From Bacillota bacterium (lineage in GTDB: Bacteria; Bacillota; Dethiobacteria; DTU022), in assembly GCA_012727685.1 (NCBI GenBank), contig JAAYGO010000158.1, forward strand, positions 1 through 11,316: a stretch of 11,316 nt of DNA, in the 5' to 3' direction. This document shows, one piece after another, positions 5,775 through 11,316 of the stretch (position 1 is its first letter; each line of letters opens with the position of its first letter). Made by a program: the position numbers and the translations under genes. The notes below the pieces were generated by a model that worked only from the letters and a program-made list of their open reading frames with translations, searched no databases and had not been told where the DNA came from.

Positions 5775-7481
5775 TTGCGCAAACTGTTGGAATTTATGAG
5801 AAAAATTAACCCCGGGGACAGTCTAAATATCGGTACTGTCCTAAACTACTACCGCTACGGTTCGCTGCTGATTACCTCCATTTTCTATTTCGGCGGACCG
5901 CCGGCGGCGCCCTGGTTTTTAAAAACAGGGGTCTCTCTATGCCTGCTGCTGGAAGCCGTAGTCTTCACCAGGCTCTTCAAGGCTAACGGGGATAAGATTA
6001 TGCAGAAGGCCCTGGTAGCCATCGAGACAGCGGGTCTCGCCTTTATACTGATTTTTACCGGCGGGCTCGACAGCCCCTTTCTCTGGTATGCCATCAACCC
6101 CATCCTGGCTGCTGCGACCCTGCTGCCCTTCTATTTTTGCTGGAGCATGGCTGCAGCCTTCCTGGTCCTGGCCTTTTCCCTGCATCGTTTCCGCCTTTAC
6201 AGCCTGGAGCCTGACCTGCCGCTGTGGCCCGACCGCTCCAATTTCATTCTCATTTTTATCCTGATCACCCTGGCCGCGCAGCTCTTCAACCATTTGATCA
6301 GCAAGCTATCACGGCAGGCGGAGATTATGGCCAACCAGTTCGAGCATATCAAGTCCCTCTACCAGTCGGTAGAAGTGATCTCCCATTCCAGCGAACCGAA
6401 AGAGATTATCAATCTATTCGCCTCCTACAGCAAGGCCTTGACCAAGGCAATCAAGGTGATCGTCTGGTCAGAGATAGCGATGGGTCTGAAAACAGCGTAT
6501 AAAAGTGTCCTTTACGCGGTCCGGGGCCCCCGCGGTCAGCTTAAAGAGGAAATCTGGTATCCCCATATTAAAAAATTATTCACAACCGTAAATACAAACT
6601 GGAAAACCGATGTAGTTTTTCCGCCCGACGGCAGCGGAGGCCGGGGCGCCCTGGTTACGGTGCCCATCAAGTCGAATACAACCGTGTACGGTTTGCTTTC
6701 CACCTACCACTACGGCGACCGGGACCTGGCGGAAAGGGAGAAAATCCTGCACTTTTTAGCCGACCTCTGCGCAATTATCCTGGAGAAGCGGGCCATGGAA
6801 ATACTGGCCGAAGAGCTTATCTTAAGCGATGAAAAAGACCGCATCGCCGGAGAGATCCATGACAAGGTTACCCAGAATATCTTCGGCCTAGTCTACGGCC
6901 TGGACTGCCTGCTCAAACAGGAGCAGCTCGGGGAAGAGCCGCGGCAGCGGATCCGGGTGATGCAAAAGACAGCACAGCAAAGCCTGCGCGACCTGCGCGA
7001 ATCGATCTATAACTTGAGCTCGCTGAAAAATAAACGGCAGCCGTTTCTGGATGAAATAAAAACTTATCTCTACAACCTGGGGCAGCTCAATGATGTCAGG
7101 GTGACCTTTCACTGTTTTGAAGACTCTCCGGCCCTCAAACCGGCCGCAAGAAGCGCCCTTTACCGCATTATCCGGGAGGCCACGGCCAATTCCATCCGCC
7201 ACGGATTCTGTAAAAATATTGATGTCCTTCTCGATTTAAAAGATGAAAAGATCAGGCTGGAAATAAGCGACGACGGCCGGGGATTCGACCCGAAGGCAGC
7301 GGAGCGAAACGACCGGTGCGGCCTTGGTCTGATCAATATGAAAGAACAGGCGCGCCTGCTCGGCACAAGGCTGTCCGTGGAGAGCAGCCCCGGCAGCGGG
7401 ACCAGGATCATCCTGGATACAGCGCCGGAGCAGGAAGGGCGCAGCTTGAACGGGCGGGAGGTTTTAACATGCGGATTGTAA
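5775..7481 (+). CDS. NarL/DegS-type membrane sensor histidine kinase
   Basis: This is the sensor half of a two-component system. The roughly 568-residue product has an N-terminal membrane domain of about five to six hydrophobic segments (about 30-175) with only short loops, so it may sense the membrane itself or a small or lipophilic signal. A GAF-like region (about 195-335) with A-L-V-T-V-P-I and Y-G-L-L-S-T phrases follows. The HisKA_3 box DEKDRIAGEIHDKVTQ has the phospho-accepting His near residue 362. A HATPase domain shows REATANSIRHG (N box), DDGRGFDP (G1) and GLGLINMKEQARLLG (G2). The TTG at 5775 is preferred because AGGTG lies six bases upstream; GTG 5766 and ATG 5769 are too close to that site. 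The 3' end overlaps the response regulator by 13 bases. Regulation of the surrounding cassette is inferred from position. Confidence 0.93.
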   Translation: MRKLLEFMRKINPGDSLNIGTVLNYYRYGSLLITSIFYFGGPPAAPWFLKTGVSLCLLLEAVVFTRLFKANGDKIMQKALVAIETAGLAFILIFTGGLDSPFLWYAINPILAAATLLPFYFCWSMAAAFLVLAFSLHRFRLYSLEPDLPLWPDRSNFILIFILITLAAQLFNHLISKLSRQAEIMANQFEHIKSLYQSVEVISHSSEPKEIINLFASYSKALTKAIKVIVWSEIAMGLKTAYKSVLYAVRGPRGQLKEEIWYPHIKKLFTTVNTNWKTDVVFPPDGSGGRGALVTVPIKSNTTVYGLLSTYHYGDRDLAEREKILHFLADLCAIILEKRAMEILAEELILSDEKDRIAGEIHDKVTQNIFGLVYGLDCLLKQEQLGEEPRQRIRVMQKTAQQSLRDLRESIYNLSSLKNKRQPFLDEIKTYLYNLGQLNDVRVTFHCFEDSPALKPAARSALYRIIREATANSIRHGFCKNIDVLLDLKDEKIRLEISDDGRGFDPKAAERNDRCGLGLINMKEQARLLGTRLSVESSPGSGTRIILDTAPEQEGRSLNGREVLTCGL

Positions 7482-8107
7482 TTGTTGACGACCACCCGGT
7501 TGTGCGCAGCGGCCTGGCACAGGCCATCAGCGGGGAGCCGGACATGGAAGTGGCCGGTGTGGCTGCCTCCACGGAGGAAGGGGAAGCGGTGATCAAAGCC
7601 ACCAGGCCGGACCTGGCCGTGGTTGACCTGCGCATGCCCGGCGGCGGAGGGCTGGCCTTAATCCGTCGCTGCCGCAAAGAGGTGCCCGGCTGCCGCTATA
7701 TCATTCTGACCTCGTACGCCTCCTACCAGGAGATTTCCACCGCCTTGGCGGAAAGGGTGGAAGGCTATATCCTCAAAGATGCCTTGCCAGAGGAACTGAT
7801 CACCGCCATCAGGCTTGTGGCAGGAGGCCGCCGCTATTTTGATCCCCAGGCCATGGATTATTACCTGAACCATAACGGGCAGGCTCCTTTAAGCAAACTC
7901 ACCGGAAGGGAAATGGAAATACTACACTGCCTGGCCGCGGGATTGAACAACCGGGAGATCGCCCAAACCCTTTACATCAGCGAAAATACGGTGAAAAAAC
8001 ATATCTCCAACCTTTTAGCCAAGCTCGAACTGGAAGATCGCACCCAGGCCGCCCTCTTCGCCGTCTCCCACGGCCTAGGTAAAAACAGCGCAAGCGGCTT
8101 GAATTAG
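7469..8107 (+). CDS. NarL/LuxR-type response regulator
   Basis: This is the output half of the two-component pair and a DNA-binding regulator. The 212-residue protein has a receiver domain (1-120) with the acidic pair in VIVDDHP (Asp7/Asp8), the phospho-accepting Asp53 in AVVDLRMPGGG, Thr81 in IILTSYAS and Lys103 in YILKDA. The LuxR-type helix-turn-helix (about 142-200) reads LTGREMEILHCLAAGLNNREIA, then ISENTVKKHISNLLAKL. The ATG at 7469 has GGGAGG seven bases upstream and overlaps the kinase stop region, indicating translational coupling. The frame is open further upstream inside the kinase gene, but that part is a shadow. Targets are unknown; the cassette promoters are the natural candidates. 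Confidence 0.95.
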   Translation: MRIVIVDDHPVVRSGLAQAISGEPDMEVAGVAASTEEGEAVIKATRPDLAVVDLRMPGGGGLALIRRCRKEVPGCRYIILTSYASYQEISTALAERVEGYILKDALPEELITAIRLVAGGRRYFDPQAMDYYLNHNGQAPLSKLTGREMEILHCLAAGLNNREIAQTLYISENTVKKHISNLLAKLELEDRTQAALFAVSHGLGKNSASGLN

Positions 8108-8125
8108 GGGAGGGCGAAAAAGAGT

Positions 8126-9225
8126 ATGCTAAGAAAATTTATCACCGCCATCTTAATCATATTGCTGCTGCTATTCGTCTCCGCTCCGCTGGCCACCTTG
8201 ATCCGGAAGAAGCCTACCATAGCGGTGACTATCCGCAGCTGGAGCATGCCCCCCTTATCACCCGGGGCGACCTGGTTTTTCTCTGGCCGGCCGGAGAAAA
8301 AAGCTCTTTTTCAGTAGGGCAGATAGTCGTTTTTCGTGCCCCAGAAGAAGGTATCCATGAGTGGACGCTGCACCGCATTACCGGCGTCGACTCGCAAAAG
8401 GGCTTTATCACCCGTGGTGACGCCAACGAATATACCGACCAGGAGGGCAGCGGCTACCCCCCGGTTAAGCCGGAATGGATCGCCGGCATTGTCCCTACAA
8501 TTGACTCAAAACCGCTTAAGATCCCCCTGCTAGGCTATCTTTCCCTTTACCTGGAGCGGAGCGAATCTTACCAGACGCTGATCCCCGTCCTGGTGGGTGC
8601 CCTGGCTGCAGCCCTGGTACTTGACGAGATCTTTAAATCAAAAAAAACGCGCCGCAAAGAAAAGCTCTCCCAGGGACAGCTCTGCTTTTTAGGCGGTCTG
8701 GCCGTGGCCCTGCTGATGGCTTCCCTGATGCTCTCCGGCAGCCTCTTCATCACCTTTCCCTACGGGGTCGAGGAAAACCCCGGCGTGCTGATGGGCAGCA
8801 ATGTGGGAATTCTCGCGCTGGGCACCTCCCAGGAGATCGAGCTGGCCGAACTGAACAACAGCGGATTTATCCCTACTTTTTACTTTGCGGTCTCTTCAGA
8901 TCCCCAGGTTGTCCTGGAACAATGCCACTTTACCCTGGCCAGGGAAGATGTCGCCAGGGTGACGGCCACAGTATATGCCCAAAAGTCAGGCCTGCACCAG
9001 GCCAGTGTGATTGTGGGCATATTTCTTCCCTTTCTGCCGCCGGGGATCATCGGTGATTTGGCACAAATAAACTTTTGGCTAGCCCTGATCGCGGTTGCGT
9101 TAGTCCCGGCAATGCCGGTATTTGTCATCCCCTACCTGGAGCCGCGTTATCGGCGGCGCCTGGTGGTGTTTTGGCGTCAGCGCTTTAATAAATTTACCGG
9201 AGCCATTGGCTTGATGCGCCGGTAA
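8126..9225 (+). pseudogene. SipW-like (ER-type) signal peptidase I with long C-terminal half; frame broken by -1 in a C6 run
   Basis: The frame from ATG 8126 (GGGGAGGG ten bases upstream) gives a membrane anchor (about 5-25) and the catalytic R-S-W-S-M with Ser codon 8243-8245. It then leaves frame in CCCCCC (8249-8254) and stops at 8317. The next frame continues at once with ITRGDLVFLWPAGEK, VGQIVVFRAPEEG, WTLHRITG and GFITRGDANEYTDQ. Adding one C restores S-M-P-P-L-I-T-R-G-D and one protein of about 366 residues with Ser40, His83 and Asp99/Asp105. His in place of Lys marks the ER/SipW type. Beyond the catalytic part are two membrane segments (about 157-172 and 190-212), an outside domain with VEENPG...VGILALG...ELNNSG resembling the exported partners, a last membrane segment and a basic tail. 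The gene follows the regulator by 18 bases. It may be a real null allele, a switchable one, or a sequencing error. Confidence 0.82.
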
Positions 9226-9337
9226 AACAGCCCTTAGCGAAAGATAAAACGATCGGGTTTTAAGTAAAGGTTTGAGTGATTCCAGCTTCAATAAGGTCAA
9301 GGATTAATCCATTATAAAATTTGGGAGTGAATTTCTG

Positions 9338-9841
9338 ATGAGAAAAATTGCTATTCTGTTGCTCCTCATTCTGTTTATATCCGTCACAGCCGTTATTGTA
9401 TGGACCTACACGACTGCAGCGGTTGCAAATCCCTGCGAGATACGAATTGTATCTACTGATGAGGCATTGCTTGCCTTAAGCCCTGGTGCCCCGGAGAATC
9501 TAGTTGATGTTAACGACGATGGTATACTGAACTTCAATTTTTCGTTTCAAAAAGATGTTGAACAGGAATTTACTTTTGATGAGCTTTTCCGGGTCACGAA
9601 CAACTCTGCGGACAATATCGAATTTACCATCCATAATGATGGAATCAGCTATATCACCATTAAACCCCATGGAAGCGAAGATTTTTTTATTAGGGATAGT
9701 GTTCATCAAAATTATTATTACCGCCTTCCCGCGGGTGAAACTACTGCACTGGAGGTTTCATTTTCAGTTCCCGCAGATGTAAAGGACGGTAAACTGGAAG
9801 GCAAATTGATTGTCAATGCAAGGGCTGTTGATTATAAATGA
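9338..9841 (+). CDS. exported protein, SipW-cognate / DUF1102-like, with Ca-loop motif
   Basis: The 167-residue product has MRKIAILLLLILF and a hydrophobic core to about residue 22. It continues TYTTAAVANP and VSTDEALLALSPG, the signature shared with the other exported proteins here. Residues 57-64, DVNDDGIL, match the D-x-N-x-D-G-x-L form of an EF-hand or dockerin calcium loop. FDELFRVTNNS (about 80-90) and a beta-rich C-terminal half ending in SVPADVKDGKLEGKLIVNA suggest an Ig-like or TasA-like fold. No C-terminal anchor is seen. The start follows GGGAGTGA by seven bases. The gene is visibly more AT-rich than the peptidase and kinase genes. Cleavage by the upstream peptidase and assembly at the cell surface are inferred. 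Confidence 0.75.
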   Translation: MRKIAILLLLILFISVTAVIVWTYTTAAVANPCEIRIVSTDEALLALSPGAPENLVDVNDDGILNFNFSFQKDVEQEFTFDELFRVTNNSADNIEFTIHNDGISYITIKPHGSEDFFIRDSVHQNYYYRLPAGETTALEVSFSVPADVKDGKLEGKLIVNARAVDYK

Positions 9842-9962
9842 TTCGCTGCAATAAACATAACAGCATGAATCCCTAACACTTTAGGATTACGATCAAACTA
9901 TTCTCCCATCTCATAATAATTTCTCCGCATGTGCGATGTAAAAACTTTTGCTGGAAGTAAGA

Positions 9963-9981
9963 TATAGCCATAAAGGCTATA
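9963..9981 (+). promoter_or_regulatory. hairpin in the leader of the second DUF1102-like gene
   Basis: TATAGCC (9963-9969) and GGCTATA (9975-9981) pair perfectly around the loop ATAAA, 20 bases before the AAGGAGAG ribosome site. An inverted repeat with one bulge (AATCC/CTAA with TTAG/GATT, near 9869-9888) lies further upstream, after the preceding stop. Neither has a T-run. Confidence 0.35.
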
Positions 9982-10014
9982 AATGCTAAAAAACAATTAT
10001 AAGGAGAGTGTAGT

Positions 10015-10542
10015 ATGAAGAAGGTTGGCATTATCATGATTGTGACCTTGCTTGCAATATCTGGGATTATGGCAGCAATGGCGTATACGACTGCAGATGT
10101 TACGAGTAATGCTTCTCTCATAGTAAGATCTACAGATATGGCTCTACTGCGCTTTGACAATTATGGAGCGGATATGGAAAGAAATTATACAACCGGCATT
10201 ACTGATGGGGAAATGTGGTTTGATTTCACTCAGGGGACAGGGAAAAACGGCTTCCAACCGAACAGCGTCTATACTTATGTAAATCTGTTTAGAATAATCA
10301 ATAACCAACCCAATGCTAACATTCAAGTAACCGCTGAAACCGATCTGCCCTACCTTTGGCTTTGGGACCGTGAAGGGAACGTCCTGATTGAAAACGGTGC
10401 ATCCACTGGCAATACCAGCCCGGGAAACACTTACTATACTGTAGAATTTAGAATTCCTTCCGGAGCACCGATGAACTGGCAACCACAAGGATCGTATATA
10501 GTATTTCATTCTGTATCTATACCTAAAACAGCTGTCAATTAG
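10015..10542 (+). CDS. exported protein, DUF1102-like
   Basis: The 175-residue product opens MKKVGIIMIVTLLAISGIMA, followed by AMAYTTADVTSNASLIV and RSTDMALLRF, the cassette's shared signature. ITDGEMWFDFTQGTGKNGFQPNSVY and TYVNLFRIINNQ (about 62-98) resemble the archaeal DUF1102 pattern of a short beta-strand phrase, a Gly/Asn loop and a V-F-x-I-x-N phrase; this is family memory, not a search. The remainder is beta-rich and ends without an anchor. AAGGAGAG lies eight bases before the ATG. Like its neighbour at 9338 it is more AT-rich than the genes before it. The two are probably paralogues; surface or fibre subunits are the inferred role. Confidence 0.75.
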   Translation: MKKVGIIMIVTLLAISGIMAAMAYTTADVTSNASLIVRSTDMALLRFDNYGADMERNYTTGITDGEMWFDFTQGTGKNGFQPNSVYTYVNLFRIINNQPNANIQVTAETDLPYLWLWDREGNVLIENGASTGNTSPGNTYYTVEFRIPSGAPMNWQPQGSYIVFHSVSIPKTAVN

Positions 10543-10577
10543 CAAACCTGTTGAAAACACCATCAGCATATGATCAG

Positions 10578-10598
10578 GAGGGGGCGGCAAGCCCCCTC
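10578..10598 (+). terminator. strong GC hairpin after the second DUF1102-like gene
   Basis: GAGGGGGC (10578-10585) pairs perfectly with GCCCCCTC (10591-10598) around GGCAA. The following bases are AAATACC rather than T-rich, so on the plus strand this is an imperfect terminator; it may instead protect the 3' end of the message or cause partial read-through to the small gene. Confidence 0.45.
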
Positions 10599-10649
10599 AA
10601 ATACCATATTTGATATCCATGCATGATTGGCGTTTCAACTTGTCCTGCA

Positions 10650-10666
10650 CCCCTTTATGAAAGGGG
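10650..10666 (+). promoter_or_regulatory. hairpin before the small exported gene
   Basis: CCCCTTT (10650-10656) pairs with AAAGGGG (10660-10666) around ATG. It ends four bases before the GAGAGGTG ribosome site of the next gene. Confidence 0.3.
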
Positions 10667-10682
10667 AAGAGAGGTGTTTGAA

Positions 10683-10844
10683 ATGGGCAGAGCAATAAGA
10701 AAAGCGCTGCTCGTCTTCCTGCTAATCTGGCTGGCGGTAATCGGTACGGTTACAGTGCTGGCTACGGGGCCGCAGGTCGATTCCGAACCCTACCTTTTCT
10801 CTGTGATACTCAAGTTTGACAGCCGATCTTTGAAAACCCAATAA
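10683..10844 (+). CDS. small exported or membrane peptide, possibly truncated
   Basis: The product has 53 residues: a basic N-terminus (MGRAIRKA), a hydrophobic segment (about 8-28) ending V-T-V-L-A-T-G, then PQVDSEPYLFSVILKFDS and a short polar end. GAGAGGTG lies five bases before the ATG at 10683, a good start signal; an upstream in-frame ATG at 10623 has none. No family is recognised. It could be a complete small protein or the head of a longer exported protein cut off by the insertion element that begins within about 50 bases. It lacks the A-Y-T-T-A signature of the other exported products. Confidence 0.5.
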   Translation: MGRAIRKALLVFLLIWLAVIGTVTVLATGPQVDSEPYLFSVILKFDSRSLKTQ

Positions 10845-10849
10845 CCACG

Positions 10850-11316
10850 GGGATTATTAGCAATTAAACACACGCGTACCACTACAGGGGTTCCCTAACT
10901 TGGTGGCATTACCTGGACCAGGTTTGGCGGCCGGAGACCAAGGGCTTTGAAGGCCTCATAGGCCTGTCCTACCATCTCGGTGCGAGCCAGGAAGCGCTGG
11001 CCACCCAGGCTCACATCCACCGCCCGCAGCTCTTTTAAATCCTCCAAGAGTTCGGAGTATGAAAAACGGCTGCCCGCTTCTTTAAGCTTCCGGCAGAGGG
11101 CTGTCTCCAGAACCAGGGCCAGGAAACAAACCATGATATGCCCCCGCACCCGGGAATCAGTATGATGATACACGGGACGCAGGTTAAGGCCGGTTTTCAG
11201 TTCCCGGAACGCCCGCTCCACCTGCCACAGCAGCTTGTAGCTTTGAGCAACCTCGCTTGGAGCAAGCTCGGTATTGGTTTTGAGCACATACTTGCCGTCA
11301 AAGCGCTTCTCGAAAG
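10850..11316 (-). mobile_element. insertion sequence, 3' end only; boundary not resolved
   Basis: The transposase implies an insertion sequence reaching from somewhere in about 10845-10894 to beyond the right edge. The terminal inverted repeat and target duplication cannot be fixed because the other end is not in the window. Candidate end sequence is near ACCACTACAGGGGTTCC (10877-10893). Confidence 0.55.
10895..11316 (-). CDS. IS4-superfamily (IS1634-like) transposase, C-terminal part
   Basis: The frame runs in from the right edge and covers about 140 C-terminal residues. It contains FDGKYVLKTNTEL, then YKLLWQVERAFRELKTGL, the Y-x6-E-x6-K signature around the catalytic Glu of the DDE domain. 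RPVYHHTDSRVRGHIMVCFLALVLETAL follows, typical of IS1634-like enzymes. The stop is at 10897-10895 after PNLVQVMPPS. The N-terminal part, including the two catalytic Asp residues, lies outside the window, so completeness cannot be judged. Confidence 0.88.
   Translation of the reverse strand, partial: FEKRFDGKYVLKTNTELAPSEVAQSYKLLWQVERAFRELKTGLNLRPVYHHTDSRVRGHIMVCFLALVLETALCRKLKEAGSRFSYSELLEDLKELRAVDVSLGGQRFLARTEMVGQAYEAFKALGLRPPNLVQVMPPS

Noticed and set aside
8336..8533. Separate 65-codon plus-strand gene inside the peptidase region
   Set aside because: Out of frame with the peptidase, whose catalytic motifs (LHRITG, RGDANEYTDQ) run through the same bases in another frame.
9226..9337. Promoter (TATAAA at about 9314) before the 9338 gene
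   Set aside because: No -35 at acceptable spacing, and the start of transcription would fall on the ribosome site.
1..11316. CRISPR arrays, tRNA or rRNA genes, phage attachment sites
   Set aside because: I read through both strands and saw no regularly spaced repeats, cloverleaf genes or rRNA-like stretches.

Overview
The window reads as a chromosomal segment of a Gram-positive anaerobe, most likely a Clostridia/Peptococcaceae-type Firmicute. The grounds are a T-box riboswitch in front of argC, a biotin-dependent acyl-CoA carboxyltransferase of the propionate/methylmalonyl-CoA type, strong purine-rich Shine-Dalgarno (SD) sites with frequent GTG/TTG starts, and a SipW-like signal peptidase. 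The genus cannot be fixed from sequence alone.

Left part (1-3722), minus strand. A complete argC sits behind its own promoter and a T-box leader whose specifier triplet reads CGC (Arg). No argJ follows; a short tandem repeat (GGAGAACCGT...TGACA type) lies downstream of argC, then a possible gene start running off the left edge. Upstream of the T-box is an apparently stand-alone carboxyltransferase gene (mmdA/pccB family) with a plausible promoter inside a roughly 480-base gene-free stretch.

Central and right part (3723-10844), plus strand. All genes point the same way and form a probable export/surface-protein cassette. In order: an exported protein with an acidic Asp/Glu/Gly/Asn/Ser tail; a two-pass membrane protein resembling DUF5305; a NarL-type histidine kinase and response regulator (overlapping genes); an ER-type (SipW-like, Ser/His) signal peptidase with an unusually long C-terminal half; two exported proteins resembling the archaeal DUF1102 group; and a small exported or membrane peptide. 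The three exported proteins share an N-terminal signature just after the hydrophobic core, [AT]-Y-T-[ST]-A-x-V, then a V-x-[SN]-[TP]-[DH]-like stretch ending in A-L-L or L-I-A-L. This recalls the A-Y-F-T-D signature of SipW/TasA-type cognate precursors. The outside domain of the peptidase has a similar stretch, so the peptidase may carry a substrate-like domain. My inference is that the two-component system controls the cassette, the peptidase matures the exported proteins, and the DUF5305-like protein helps anchor or organise them.

The peptidase frame is broken by one missing base in a run of six C directly after the catalytic Ser-Met. This could be a sequencing error, a real null allele, or an on/off switch. 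The right edge holds the 3' part of an IS4-superfamily (IS1634-like) transposase on the minus strand.
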